From: an uncultured Alphaproteobacteria bacterium
GTDB taxonomy: Bacteria; Pseudomonadota; Alphaproteobacteria; RF32; CAG-239
Reading direction: 5' to 3'
DNA: 63,748 bases
Assembly (NCBI GenBank): GCA_944392265.1
Contig: CALXWC010000007.1
Span: 1-63,748, forward strand
In this document: positions 1-7,314 of the stretch, in pieces
Position numbering within the stretch: position 1 is the first letter of the stretch
Layout: each line of letters begins with the position of its first letter
Notes under the pieces: model-generated
The model's database searches: none
What the model was told of the DNA's origin: nothing
The model's input: only the letters and a program-made list of their open reading frames with translations
Position numbers and translations under genes: made by a program

Positions 1-105
1 GCGATTAGAGCTTTGCAGGTTATAGGTTTCACCATCACTTCTATTCGTGATGTTACTCCTATTCCTCACAATGGCTGTCGTTTAAGAAAACGTCGTCGCG
101 TATAA
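1..105 (+). CDS. rpsK: 30S ribosomal protein S11, C-terminal end (partial)
   Basis: The window opens inside this gene. The last 34 codons read in frame 1 and end in the conserved S11 tail [10 protein letters not shown] followed by a basic KRRRV end. S11 is a platform protein of the small ribosomal subunit. It precedes rpoA by 89 bases, the usual alpha-operon order. The N-terminus lies outside the window. Confidence 0.95.
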   Translation, partial: AIRALQVIGFTITSIRDVTPIPHNGCRLRKRRRV

Positions 106-194
106 TCTGTTTCGTGATTTGGGATGTGAGGCATATCTTGTCTCACCTCTTTGTTTGAAAATTTGCAATTGCAGTTAAAAAAGAGGACATAGCA

Positions 195-1205
195 GTGATT
201 CAAAAGAATTGGCAAGAACTTATTAAACCAACTAACTTAGAAGTAACCCCATTTGATGGCGGTAATAAAGCTAAAATAGTGGTTGAACCCTTAGAACGTG
301 GCTTTGGTCTAACTTTGGGTAATGCTTTGAGAAGAGTTTTACTTTCTTCTTTACAAGGCGGTGCTGTTACCGCAATTAAAATCAACGGAGTTCTCCATGA
401 ATTTTCTGTTGTTCCTGGTGTTAGAGAAGATGTTACAGACATCGTTCTTAATATTAAAGGTTTGGCTATTGCCGTTCAAGGCGAAGGTCAAAGAACAATG
501 ACTCTTAAAGCAGAAGGTCCTTGCGAGGTTACCGCTGCAATGATTGAAACCGGTCATGATGTTGAAATTAAAAATCCTGAGCATGTTATTTGCACCCTCG
601 ATGCCGGCGCAAAAATTGCTATGGAATTGATGGTTAATACCGGTAAAGGATATGTTCCGGCTTTCCAAAACAAAACTCCGGACGCTCCTATTGGTGTTAT
701 TCCCGTTGATGCGATTTTCTCACCTGTTAAGAAAGTTTCTTACAAAGTTGAGAATACTCGTGTTGGTCAAATTACCGACTATGATAAGTTGACTATGGTT
801 GTTGAAACTAACGGTGTTGTTACCCCTGAAGATGCTGTTGCTTTTGCAGCTCGTATCTTGCAAGACCAATTGAAACCATTCATTAACTTCGATGAACCGG
901 AAGCTGAAGTTGAAGCTGAAAAAGAAGAATTACCGTTCAATCGTAACTTGCTTAAAAAGGTTGATGAACTTGAATTGTCTGTTCGTTCAGCTAACTGCTT
1001 GAAAAATGACAATATTGTTTATATCGGTGATTTGGTTCAAAAGACAGAAGCCGAAATGCTTAGAACTCCTAACTTCGGTCGTAAATCTTTGAACGAAATT
1101 AAAGAAGTATTGTCTAAGATGGGAATCCACCTCGGTATGGATACTCCGGGTTGGCCACCTGAGAATATTGAAGAACTCATCAAGAAAGTTGATGAACACT
1201 TCTAA
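195..1205 (+). CDS. rpoA: DNA-directed RNA polymerase alpha subunit
   Basis: 336 residues, normal length for the family. Residues 1 to about 230 form the dimerisation and assembly domain ([17 protein letters not shown] near 36-52). A Glu-rich linker follows, then the C-terminal domain ([16 protein letters not shown], later [16 protein letters not shown]) that contacts UP elements and activators. The start is GTG, chosen because AGAGGA lies about 8 bases upstream. Unlike most bacteria, a strong terminator follows at once and rplQ is not the next gene; three small orphan genes intervene. Confidence 0.98.
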   Translation: MIQKNWQELIKPTNLEVTPFDGGNKAKIVVEPLERGFGLTLGNALRRVLLSSLQGGAVTAIKINGVLHEFSVVPGVREDVTDIVLNIKGLAIAVQGEGQRTMTLKAEGPCEVTAAMIETGHDVEIKNPEHVICTLDAGAKIAMELMVNTGKGYVPAFQNKTPDAPIGVIPVDAIFSPVKKVSYKVENTRVGQITDYDKLTMVVETNGVVTPEDAVAFAARILQDQLKPFINFDEPEAEVEAEKEELPFNRNLLKKVDELELSVRSANCLKNDNIVYIGDLVQKTEAEMLRTPNFGRKSLNEIKEVLSKMGIHLGMDTPGWPPENIEELIKKVDEHF

Positions 1206-1220
1206 CTTGAAAGATTTGAA

Positions 1221-1248
1221 AAACTCCCGAGAAATCGGGAGTTTTTTT
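1221..1248 (+). terminator. Rho-independent terminator after rpoA
   Basis: Perfect 9-bp stem (ACTCCCGA / TCGGGAGT) with a GAAA-type loop and a T7 tract. It ends the S11-rpoA transcript, so rplQ needs its own promoter. Confidence 0.93.
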
Positions 1249-1372
1249 ATGCCTGTTTTAGTTTTTGTATTTTTGATATGTTGGTTTTCTGATGAAAATC
1301 CAGATGCAATCTGTATTTGGATTTTATGAAAATTTAAGCACTTTTTATTTAACCCAATTTTATAATTTGTGA

Positions 1373-1401
1373 TTGACAAGAGAATATAGTGAGAATATTT
1401 T
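1373..1401 (+). promoter_or_regulatory. Promoter of first small membrane-protein gene
   Basis: TTGACA, 17-base spacer, TATTTT. The transcript would start about 30 bases before the ATG at 1436, and no Shine-Dalgarno sequence is visible in that leader. Confidence 0.65.
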
Positions 1402-1435
1402 TTTATCGTCTTATGAATTATTAAAATTTATTGTT

Positions 1436-1660
1436 ATGAAAAAGTTTTTGCTTTGGTTTTTAGGGCAGTTATTTAATCTGCTCTTATCCGCATTTTTAGC
1501 TATCTTATTCACGGTCATTTTCTATGGCTTCTTGTATAAAGTTGCAGGAATAAATTTGGATTATTTGGATGTTACTTGCAGGGGTGTTATGCTTGGAATT
1601 CTTGTTATTATATTTGCTTGTAACTATAAACGATTCAAATATTGGAGTGATGGTGTTTAA
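1436..1660 (+). CDS. Small two-TM membrane protein, orphan-cassette type
   Basis: 74 residues, unrecognised. Two hydrophobic segments (about 5-35 and 49-63) flank a short loop, and the protein ends in NYKRFKYWSDGV. The ATG at 1436 is preferred over earlier in-frame starts because it follows the AT-rich leader ATTATTAAAATTTATTGTT found before many small genes here; there is no Shine-Dalgarno sequence. The next protein has the same layout and a similar NYK-x4-WS tail, and the third is looser, so the three are probably paralogues. It is likely inner-membrane. Function unknown. Confidence 0.7.
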   Translation: MKKFLLWFLGQLFNLLLSAFLAILFTVIFYGFLYKVAGINLDYLDVTCRGVMLGILVIIFACNYKRFKYWSDGV

Positions 1661-1704
1661 AAAGCACATATTAGAGTCTTTTAATTATTTTAAATTTTTT
1701 GCTT

Positions 1705-1929
1705 ATGAACAAATCAGTTAAAAAAGCGTGGATTGTTACGGTTCATTGTGTTTGGACTGTTATGTGGGTTGTAATTTTCCAATTGGCATGGAAAGAGATT
1801 TTACCCTATTTTACAAACTGGTCATCTGAAGCTGTGATTTATTCCAGTTGGGTTTTGGCCATTATCGGCGGAATAATAATGCTTACACTTAACTACAAAG
1901 ATGTTACCAAGTGGAGCACAAGAATTTGA
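1705..1929 (+). CDS. Small two-TM membrane protein, paralogue
   Basis: 74 residues, unrecognised, Trp-rich. Two hydrophobic segments (about 9-27 and 43-60) and a C-terminus NYKDVTKWSTRI matching the NYK-x4-WS end of the preceding protein. It lies 44 bases after that gene with no terminator between, so the two are probably co-transcribed. The leader TTAATTATTTTAAATTTTTT has no Shine-Dalgarno sequence. ATG at 1705 is preferred over an upstream TTG. Confidence 0.68.
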   Translation: MNKSVKKAWIVTVHCVWTVMWVVIFQLAWKEILPYFTNWSSEAVIYSSWVLAIIGGIIMLTLNYKDVTKWSTRI

Positions 1930-1930
1930 A

Positions 1931-1959
1931 AAAAGAACCTCTTAGAGGTTCTTTTTTTT
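1931..1959 (+). terminator. Terminator after the second small membrane gene
   Basis: Stem AGAACCTCT / AGAGGTTCT with a three-base loop and a run of eight T. Confidence 0.92.
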
Positions 1960-1970
1960 ATAATTTTTTC

Positions 1971-1999
1971 TTGATTTTTATAATTGATAGTTCTATAAG
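1971..1999 (+). promoter_or_regulatory. Promoter of third small membrane gene
   Basis: TTGATT, 17-base spacer, TATAAG. It lies directly after the preceding terminator, so this gene is an independent unit. Confidence 0.65.
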
Positions 2000-2036
2000 T
2001 TTCTCGCTTTAATATTATTAACTAAATTATTGTCCT

Positions 2037-2282
2037 ATGGAAAAAAGTTTTTCTTCAAAAAAGTTTTTTGCATGGTTCTTGACACAACTTTGTTGCATTC
2101 TGTGGGCAGGTATTGTCGCAGTTGTGTTTGTTGGTGTCGTTTATGCTATTTTGAGTTTTCTGAGAATGGAAAACGTCAAAACAGTTAGTTGCCTGATATT
2201 CGTTTTGGTCTTTGTATTTGCTGCAAAAGTTAATTATTTTGACATTAAATCAGAGATTTATAAGGTGCTAGCCGTGCGTTAA
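2037..2282 (+). CDS. Small two-TM membrane protein, third of the set
   Basis: 81 residues, unrecognised. Lys-rich N-terminus, hydrophobic segments about 11-39 and 51-64, then VNYFDIKSEIYKV, a looser version of the NYK tail of its two neighbours. Leader ATATTATTAACTAAATTATTG without Shine-Dalgarno. With the two preceding genes it forms an insertion between rpoA and rplQ, which are adjacent in most bacteria. Confidence 0.68.
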   Translation: MEKSFSSKKFFAWFLTQLCCILWAGIVAVVFVGVVYAILSFLRMENVKTVSCLIFVLVFVFAAKVNYFDIKSEIYKVLAVR

Positions 2283-2288
2283 AGCTTG

Positions 2289-2319
2289 GGATCACAATTT
2301 TGATTGTGATCCTTTTTTT
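2289..2319 (+). terminator. Terminator before the rplQ promoter
   Basis: Ten-bp stem GGATCACAAT / ATTGTGATCC, four-base loop, T7 tract. Confidence 0.92.
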
Positions 2320-2335
2320 ATTTTATAAAAAAGTC

Positions 2336-2363
2336 TTGCAATTTTATTTATTTACGTTATATT
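2336..2363 (+). promoter_or_regulatory. Promoter of rplQ
   Basis: TTGCAA, 16-base spacer, TATATT. It gives rplQ a separate transcript with a leader of roughly 115 bases. Confidence 0.65.
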
Positions 2364-2377
2364 CAGGCTACATTTAG

Positions 2378-2458
2378 GCAGAAATTTATCTGCTTTTTTG
2401 TTTGGCATATATGAAGAGTAGTGCCAAATTGGTTTTTATCCGCTTTGCCTTGCAAAGC
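2378..2458 (+). promoter_or_regulatory. Structured rplQ leader with terminator-like hairpin
   Basis: Three successive inverted repeats lie between the rplQ promoter and its start: GCAGA/TCTGC followed by six T (2378-2399), TTTGGCA/TGCCAAA (2401-2428) and GCTTTGC/GCAAAGC (2442-2458). The first resembles an intrinsic terminator, so attenuation or L17 feedback is possible. That regulatory role is inference. Confidence 0.5.
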
Positions 2459-2483
2459 ACAGAGAAAATGAAAGGAATATGTC

Positions 2484-2936
2484 ATGAGACATGGAATGGC
2501 TCACAGAAAATTTAACATGGACACCAATGCTCGTAAAGCTTTGTTCTCTAACTTGACCAACGCTTTGTTGACCCATGAACAAATTACAATTACTGTTACT
2601 CGCGCTAAAGAATTGAGAACTTTTGCCGACAAAATGATTACTTTGGCTAAAAAAGGTCAATTGAACAATCGTCGTCAAGCATTGTCTTTCTTGCGCAACA
2701 ATGAAACTGTTTCTAAACTTTTCTCTACTTTGGCTGAACGTTACAAAGACCGTAACGGTGGTTATACTCGCGTTTTGAAAGCTGGTTTCCGTTATGGTGA
2801 CTGCGCTCCTATGGCAATCATTGAATTGGTTGATCGCGATGTTAACGCTAAAGGTGCTAAAGACTTGGCTCGCGTTGCTGCTGAAAAAGCTGCTCTTGCA
2901 GAAGCTGAAAAAGCTGCTAACGAAGCTAATAAATAG
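2484..2936 (+). CDS. rplQ: 50S ribosomal protein L17
   Basis: 150 residues. The conserved core starts [20 protein letters not shown], with later [15 protein letters not shown] and a MAIIELVDR end typical of bL17; the Ala/Lys/Glu-rich tail past about residue 125 is a common extension. L17 sits near the peptide exit tunnel. The start ATG has AAAGGA about 8 bases upstream, a normal Shine-Dalgarno unlike the small genes around it. It is uncoupled from rpoA. Confidence 0.98.
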   Translation: MRHGMAHRKFNMDTNARKALFSNLTNALLTHEQITITVTRAKELRTFADKMITLAKKGQLNNRRQALSFLRNNETVSKLFSTLAERYKDRNGGYTRVLKAGFRYGDCAPMAIIELVDRDVNAKGAKDLARVAAEKAALAEAEKAANEANK

Positions 2937-2950
2937 TTTCTATACAAAAC

Positions 2951-2985
2951 AAAAAAAGGTCGCTGTTTTAAGCGGCCTTTTTTTA
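2951..2985 (+). terminator. Terminator after rplQ
   Basis: Stem AAAGGTCGCT / AGCGGCCTTT (one G-T pair) followed by a T7 tract. Confidence 0.93.
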
Positions 2986-2995
2986 TATCTCCTTC

Positions 2996-3023
2996 TTGAC
3001 TTTGTATGTTCTTATGTTATTTC
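2996..3023 (+). promoter_or_regulatory. Promoter of orphan gene 3078
   Basis: TTGACT, 16-base spacer, TATTTC, with TG just before the -10. Confidence 0.55.
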
Positions 3024-3077
3024 TATCTGTAATTTAAGATTATTATCTATATTGTTGTATTTAAAAATTTTTTTTCT

Positions 3078-3617
3078 ATGGAAAGAGAAGTTATATCAGG
3101 AAAAGTAATTTGTTTTACTTTGTCTGATAGAAAAATCAGTGTTAATTTGAAAACGAATTCAGGTCAATTTGTGGGCTTGGTTGTGAAAACTATTAAAAGG
3201 CCGTTGCTTTCTGTTTTTCCATTTATAACAGATAGCGAAAAAGTTGTATTAATCTTGCAGAACGGAAAAATTTTCTCCATACAATTAGGTAGTGGAAAGA
3301 ATCCATGGATTTTAAATATGGAAGAAAATTTGGATATTAAAGCTAATTTGAAATCTTGTGTATGTGAGCAAATTGATTGCCGCTATATCTATGGTTTTAT
3401 ATTGGCAAAGACTGCTCCGGTAAGTTTGCAGATTATGGTTTCGGAAACGGATAAGGTTGAATATGAAATTTATTCCAACACGTTGCAAGCACAGGCTGTT
3501 TTTAATGAATTTTTGACGGTATCCAAACGGAAAGATGAGCTTTTGCTTTTTCAAAACGAAAAGGGGAAGGTGACAAAAGTCATTAACAAAACAAGGGACC
3601 GTGAATTTATTTTTTAA
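3078..3617 (+). CDS. Hypothetical protein, orphan-cassette type
   Basis: 179 residues, not recognised. No signal peptide or membrane segment. The first 90 residues alternate hydrophobic and polar stretches as in a beta-rich fold (KVICFTLSDRKISVNLK, then VVLILQNGKIFSIQLG). There are Cys at CVCEQIDC (about 103-110). Own promoter, leader TATTTAAAAATTTTTTTTCT without Shine-Dalgarno, and own terminator, so it is a monocistronic unit. Function unknown. Confidence 0.65.
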   Translation: MEREVISGKVICFTLSDRKISVNLKTNSGQFVGLVVKTIKRPLLSVFPFITDSEKVVLILQNGKIFSIQLGSGKNPWILNMEENLDIKANLKSCVCEQIDCRYIYGFILAKTAPVSLQIMVSETDKVEYEIYSNTLQAQAVFNEFLTVSKRKDELLLFQNEKGKVTKVINKTRDREFIF

Positions 3618-3623
3618 GCGTAA

Positions 3624-3657
3624 AAAAGGCGAATCTTAAAGGTTCGTCTTTTTTTTA
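3624..3657 (+). terminator. Terminator after orphan gene 3078
   Basis: Stem AAGGCGAA / TTCGTCTT (G-T pair tolerated) plus a run of T. Confidence 0.88.
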
Positions 3658-3671
3658 TTATAAATGTTTTC

Positions 3672-3699
3672 TTGACAAAACAGCTTGATGTGGTAAGCC
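3672..3699 (+). promoter_or_regulatory. Promoter of racemase-like gene 1
   Basis: TTGACA, 16-base spacer ending TGG, TAAGCC: an extended -10 layout shared with the next gene. Confidence 0.6.
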
Positions 3700-3757
3700 T
3701 ATTTTATCTTTTGATATTAGTGTGTATCAATTATTTGTTAAATTAAATTTTTTTCGT

Positions 3758-4456
3758 ATGGAAAAACAAAAGAAAGTTATTGGCATTATTGGCGGTCTAT
3801 CCCCAATGTCAACAGTGGTTTACTATTCTCAGATAATTGAGTGCTACAAGCGTCGTGTTGAAACAGCTTTGCAGTATCCGCGTTTGGTCCTTTCAAGCGT
3901 TAACATGGCTGAAATCGATTCTAATAAAAAGAAGCATGATCCGGCAAAGATTTTGAAAGTCTTTGAAAATGCTGCTCATGATCTTTCTTCGGCAGACTTT
4001 ATTGTTGTGGCCAGCAATAGCTTGCATATTGTAGCTGATAAGTTTGCCAAGCGAATCGATAAAGAGTTTTTAGACATCAGAGATGTCGTCGGTAATGAGC
4101 TTGTGAAAAAAGGTTTTTCTAAAGTTTTGCTTTTGGGAACAACCTATACGATGCAGAAGGAATTTTACAGCGGACGTTTGCTTAAGTATGGTGTGGAAAC
4201 GGTTGTGCCGGATGCGCGTAATCAGGAATTGTTGAATAATCTGGTTTATGACGAGTTGTGTCAGGGAAATGTATATTCCAAAGCAGACGACCTGATTACA
4301 AGAATTATCAACGAGAGTATTGAAAAAGAGCAAGTACAGGCCGTGGTTTATGCTTGTACCGAGTTTTCACTGTTGAGCCGAAGAATGTTGTTGCCGGTCA
4401 TTGATTCAACAGAATTGCATGTTCAGGCAATTGTTGACAAGGCTTTGAACGGCTAA
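3758..4456 (+). CDS. Aspartate/glutamate racemase family protein 1
   Basis: 232 residues from the ATG at 3758; an in-frame GTG at 3722 lies within the usual leader region and is less likely. The family fold shows as GIIGGLSPMSTVVYYSQI near 9-26, ASNSLH at 85-90 and YACTEFSLL with Cys200. Classical Asp racemases use two Cys; here the first position is Ser86, close to the Thr/Cys pair known for the E. coli YgeA type. It may therefore be a broad-specificity amino-acid racemase. AT-rich leader without Shine-Dalgarno, private promoter and terminator. A related copy follows. Confidence 0.85.
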   Translation: MEKQKKVIGIIGGLSPMSTVVYYSQIIECYKRRVETALQYPRLVLSSVNMAEIDSNKKKHDPAKILKVFENAAHDLSSADFIVVASNSLHIVADKFAKRIDKEFLDIRDVVGNELVKKGFSKVLLLGTTYTMQKEFYSGRLLKYGVETVVPDARNQELLNNLVYDELCQGNVYSKADDLITRIINESIEKEQVQAVVYACTEFSLLSRRMLLPVIDSTELHVQAIVDKALNG

Positions 4457-4462
4457 GCAAAA

Positions 4463-4494
4463 AAAAAGAGAGGTATTGTACCTCTCTTTTTTTA
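4463..4494 (+). terminator. Terminator after racemase-like gene 1
   Basis: Stem AAGAGAGGTA / TACCTCTCTT, TTG loop, T tract. Confidence 0.93.
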
Positions 4495-4506
4495 TTTATC
4501 CGAATA

Positions 4507-4534
4507 TTGACAAAAATCTATTTTGTGATAAGAC
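4507..4534 (+). promoter_or_regulatory. Promoter of racemase-like gene 2
   Basis: TTGACA, 16-base spacer ending TGA, TAAGAC: nearly the same layout as the promoter of the first copy. Confidence 0.6.
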
Positions 4535-4588
4535 AGTATTCAAGTGAGTTATATTTAAGCTATTATTAATTTTTTAAACAAAAAAGCT

Positions 4589-5263
4589 ATGAGAAAGCCT
4601 ATTATTGGTATTTTGGGTGGTTTTTCTCCACTCTCTACCGCAGAGTATTACAGCCAGATTTGCAAGAAGTATAATGAAAAAGCTGGCGGTTTGGAATATC
4701 CGATTATCAAGTTGCATAGTTTCAACATGGTTGATGTTGATGTCGAGGCCAATAACAAAGAGCCTTTGCGTCGCTTCTTCAATGCTATTGAGGCTATGAC
4801 ACCGGTTGATTTCTTTGTGATTGCCAGCGGTACGATGCATCGTGTCGCTCGTCGCTTGTTGGATGATGGTGTTAATATCTTGGATATGCGTAAGGCGGTT
4901 CTGGATGAACTCAAGGCAAAAGGTTTTGAAAAAGTTTTGCTTTTGGGTAGCAAGTACACCATGACCGGAAGCTTCTACAAAGGTTATTTGGAAGATGCCG
5001 GCATTGAGGTTGTTATTCCTTCAGAGGAATCAATTGAAAAACTCAATGCTGATATCTATCACAAGTTGGCTAAAGGTGAAGTGCCGTTCGGAGCTAACCA
5101 ATTCATGAAAGACGCTGTTCATGAGGCGGTTGAAAAAGAGCAGGTTCAGGCCGTGGTCTTTGCTTGTACGGAATTCTCTTTGTTGGAGAAAGACTTTGAA
5201 GTGCCGGTTGTAAATGCCATGGAGTTGCATATCAATGCGGCCGTAAAGAAGGCTTTGGAGTAA
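4589..5263 (+). CDS. Aspartate/glutamate racemase family protein 2
   Basis: 224 residues, a diverged tandem duplicate of the preceding racemase-like gene. Shared blocks are GILGGFSPLSTAEYYSQI, KGFEKVLLLGSKYTM and EKEQVQAVVFACTEFSLL. The second catalytic Cys is kept (Cys193). The first site reads ASGTMH (79-84), so the usual Cys is Ser80 and the following Asn has become Gly. This leaves activity uncertain: it may use Ser/Cys chemistry with altered specificity, or be a binding protein. Leader TATTATTAATTTTTTAAAC without Shine-Dalgarno; own promoter and terminator. Confidence 0.85.
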   Translation: MRKPIIGILGGFSPLSTAEYYSQICKKYNEKAGGLEYPIIKLHSFNMVDVDVEANNKEPLRRFFNAIEAMTPVDFFVIASGTMHRVARRLLDDGVNILDMRKAVLDELKAKGFEKVLLLGSKYTMTGSFYKGYLEDAGIEVVIPSEESIEKLNADIYHKLAKGEVPFGANQFMKDAVHEAVEKEQVQAVVFACTEFSLLEKDFEVPVVNAMELHINAAVKKALE

Positions 5264-5265
5264 AA

Positions 5266-5303
5266 AAAGAAACGGAGTACTCATCTGAGTACTTCGTTTT
5301 TTT
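5266..5303 (+). terminator. Terminator after racemase-like gene 2
   Basis: Stem AAACGGAGTACTC / GAGTACTTCGTTT with one mismatch and a T7 tract. Confidence 0.92.
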
Positions 5304-5446
5304 ATGTAATTTATTTTTTTGACAAAATGTGTTTTTTTTGACTAGATTTTGATGCTTTTTTGTGGTATGTTAATTTCTGTTTTGATTATAAGTTCTTTTT
5401 ATGACAAATCAGTTTATTTTTTAATCAAGCAAAATAGGATGTGAAA

Positions 5447-5956
5447 ATGAATAAGAAAACTCCATATAAATTAGCATTTTCTTCCGGTGATTATGTTGTG
5501 TATCCGGTACATGGCGTTGGCAAGGTATCTGATATCACAAAGCAAAAAGTTGCTGGTACAGAATTAGATTTGATTGTGGTCAATTTTGATAAAGATAAAA
5601 TGACTTTGCGCATTCCTTTGGCTAAGGCCGAAACGACCGGCTTGCGTCAAATTTCCAGTGCAGATGTTATGGAAGACGCTTTAACCACTCTTAAAGGAAA
5701 AGCAAAAGTTAAAAAGATTATGTGGTCTCGTCGTGCTCAAGAATATGAAAGCAAAATTAATTCCGGTTCTCCGGTGGCTATTGCTGAAGTTATCAGAGAT
5801 TTGCATCGTAATGAAAATTTGGCAGAACAATCTTACAGCGAACGCCAAATTTATGAGCAAGCTTTAGACCGTTTGGCAAATGAATATGCCGTATTTAAAA
5901 ATATTGCTCCTGCAGAGGCTCAAAAAGCTTTGTTGGATATCTTGACCAAAGCTTAA
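5447..5956 (+). CDS. CarD/CdnL family transcription regulator
   Basis: 169 residues from the ATG at 5447, chosen over GTG 5441 because AGGA lies 7 bases before it. The N-terminal RNA-polymerase-interaction (Tudor-like) domain is visible as GDYVVYPVHGVGKV near 16-29 and LRIPLAKAETTGLR. The helical C-terminal half has the typical WSRRAQEYESKINSG and LAEQSYSERQIYEQALDRLANE. CdnL proteins bind RNA polymerase beta and stabilise open complexes at rRNA and housekeeping promoters. Length is normal for alphaproteobacterial CdnL. It is the only obvious transcription factor among the nearby orphan cassettes. Confidence 0.93.
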   Translation: MNKKTPYKLAFSSGDYVVYPVHGVGKVSDITKQKVAGTELDLIVVNFDKDKMTLRIPLAKAETTGLRQISSADVMEDALTTLKGKAKVKKIMWSRRAQEYESKINSGSPVAIAEVIRDLHRNENLAEQSYSERQIYEQALDRLANEYAVFKNIAPAEAQKALLDILTKA

Positions 5957-5974
5957 GTCTTTAGAGCTCTACAA

Positions 5975-6009
5975 CAAAAAAAAGTGCTTTTATGAAGCAC
6001 TTTTTTTTG
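5975..6009. terminator. Bidirectional terminator between carD and gene 5990
   Basis: AAAAAAGTGCTT / AAGCACTTTTTT hairpin works on both strands. The stop codon of the minus-strand gene lies inside it. Confidence 0.92.
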
Positions 6010-6313
6010 TTTCTTGTTTAAATAGCTTGAATTCTTTTAACCATTCTTTTTTTCCTCCGGAATTAAATGCTAAAAGCTTTGCAACATCCTTGAGGGCATT
6101 TTCTTTTGAAATATCACCTTTGGAAAGTTTTTTTCGATAATGGATTAAAACTTTTTGCCGTTCCGATGCATAAAATTTTTCTCGGCTTAAATTGTATTCT
6201 TCCAATCTTTTTTGTTTTTTCCTTAAAGATATTTGTTGGCAATGCTGATATAGAATCGCAATAGCAAAAAGAATCGATAAACCAAATAAACTTAAAATGA
6301 TTGTTTTTTCCAT
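5990..6313 (-). CDS. Membrane-anchored small basic protein, orphan-cassette type
   Basis: 107 residues, unrecognised. One N-terminal membrane segment (about 5-23) is followed by a charged helical cytoplasmic region rich in Lys (LRKKQKRLEEYNLSREKF, later KKEWLKEFKLFKQETKK). It is preceded by TATTAAAAATATTTATT with no Shine-Dalgarno and a TTGACA/TATAAA promoter, so it belongs with the cassette-like genes. Its end runs into the shared terminator. Function unknown. Confidence 0.65.
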   Translation of the reverse strand: MEKTIILSLFGLSILFAIAILYQHCQQISLRKKQKRLEEYNLSREKFYASERQKVLIHYRKKLSKGDISKENALKDVAKLLAFNSGGKKEWLKEFKLFKQETKKSAS

Positions 6314-6342
6314 AATAAATATTTTTAATACATTTTGATATT

Positions 6343-6371
6343 TTTATACCTTAAAATACATAGCTTGTCAA
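6343..6371 (-). promoter_or_regulatory. Promoter of gene 5990
   Basis: On the minus strand: TTGACA (6371-6366), 17-base spacer, TATAAA (6348-6343). A strong consensus match. Confidence 0.75.
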
Positions 6372-6543
6372 TTTTGCTTAAGGACTCCGCAAAAAATATT
6401 TTCGACTCGAAAAACTTGTCAAACTTAAAATATGAAGAAATTTTTTTTGAGGAAAACTTTGGGGATAAACGAGAGTCTGTTTGCGAATCAGAAAAAGTTA
6501 AGGAATCATTAACACAGTTTAGTAAGTGTTTTGAAGGTGAGAA

Positions 6544-6954
6544 ATGTTTGAGATTAATGATGAAATGCAAACTAATGTAATTGATGATATTGTAATTTCT
6601 GCATGCCCTGTCTTGGTAGAGGAATCTACTCAGGGAAATTTATGGGGCTATTATCTCTGCATTGAAAATAATTCAAAACACAAGATTCAGCTCTTGGGTA
6701 AAAATTGGAATATCAGCGATGATAAAGGTAATTTTTATTGCGATGATTCTGATGGATTTAAGGGAGAAATTCCTGAACTTGAACCCGGAGAGTATTTTGA
6801 ATTTACAAGTACAGCCCCGATAGACGCGCATAATGCCGTTTTTTATGGAAGCTGCAAGATTGTTGATACATATGCTAATAAGGCAAAAAATATTCGTATT
6901 CCGACATTGTCTTTAGCAACAAAGTATCAACGCAAAAACGCTATATTAAATTAG
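6544..6954 (+). CDS. apaG: ApaG (DUF525) domain protein
   Basis: 136 residues. The ApaG beta-sandwich pattern is visible: YLCIENNSKHKIQLLGKNW near 38-56, then GEIPELEPGEYFEFTSTAPI near 78-97 and a final IRIPTLSL strand. It is somewhat diverged: the usual GSYxM segment reads GSCKIV, and the family's R-H-W is G-K-N-W. ApaG proteins are small Fn3-like proteins linked to CorC/ApaH contexts in other bacteria, with unclear biochemistry. The start has AAGGTGAG immediately upstream. A 230-base stretch before it holds no convincing gene. Confidence 0.82.
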   Translation: MFEINDEMQTNVIDDIVISACPVLVEESTQGNLWGYYLCIENNSKHKIQLLGKNWNISDDKGNFYCDDSDGFKGEIPELEPGEYFEFTSTAPIDAHNAVFYGSCKIVDTYANKAKNIRIPTLSLATKYQRKNAILN

Positions 6955-6958
6955 CAAT

Positions 6959-6988
6959 TAAAGACCTCTTTAGAGGTCTTTTTTTTTA
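6959..6988 (+). terminator. Terminator after apaG
   Basis: Stem AAGACCTCT / AGAGGTCTT with a run of T. Confidence 0.92.
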
Positions 6989-7017
6989 TTGTTTCTTTTT
7001 TAGCTCTATGGTATAGA
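6989..7017 (+). promoter_or_regulatory. Possible promoter of gene 7048
   Basis: TTGTTT, 17-base spacer ending TGG, TATAGA. The -35 is weak and the extended -10 is good. Confidence 0.45.
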
Positions 7018-7047
7018 TGTTTTGTTAAACCTATTAAATTTTCCATT

Positions 7048-7266
7048 ATGAAAAGAATTATTATATTACTTTTACAAGTTGTTGTTGCTGCATATATGTG
7101 TTTTTGTATGTGGTATGTGTGTGCTTTTAAAGAAGTTAACTTTTGTCTCCCTGAAATTTTTAGCTATGTATCGCTTTGTGTCGGAGCTGTATCTTTCTTC
7201 ATAGTTGCCATATTTTTTCTATGGCTTCTTGCGATGATTTCTCAGTTTTTCTTTAAAAAACACTAA
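7048..7266 (+). CDS. Small two-TM membrane protein, orphan-cassette type
   Basis: 72 residues, unrecognised. Two long hydrophobic segments (about 4-27 and 38-67), several Cys (AYMCFCMWYVCAF) and a KKH end. Leader TTAAACCTATTAAATTTTCCATT without Shine-Dalgarno, its own terminator. It resembles the three small proteins at 1436-2282 in architecture but not clearly in sequence. Confidence 0.6.
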   Translation: MKRIIILLLQVVVAAYMCFCMWYVCAFKEVNFCLPEIFSYVSLCVGAVSFFIVAIFFLWLLAMISQFFFKKH

Positions 7267-7298
7267 TAAAAAAACTCCGCTGAATGCGGAGTTTTTTT
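7267..7298. terminator. Bidirectional terminator between genes 7048 and 7315
   Basis: AAACTCCGC / GCGGAGTTT hairpin with A and T tracts on both sides. Confidence 0.92.
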
Positions 7299-7314
7299 GT
7301 GCTTAATATTTAGC

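Noticed and set aside
2794..3108. Leu/Lys-rich frame overlapping rplQ and its terminator
   Set aside because: It is a frame shadow of rplQ that runs through a terminator and the next promoter.
3722..3757. Upstream GTG start for racemase-like gene 1
   Set aside because: The extra residues are encoded by the AT-rich leader shared by the cassette genes and are absent from the second copy.
6335..6580. An 81-codon open frame before and into apaG
   Set aside because: No ribosome site, overlaps the real apaG start in another frame, and a similar-length frame exists on the other strand; low-complexity composition.
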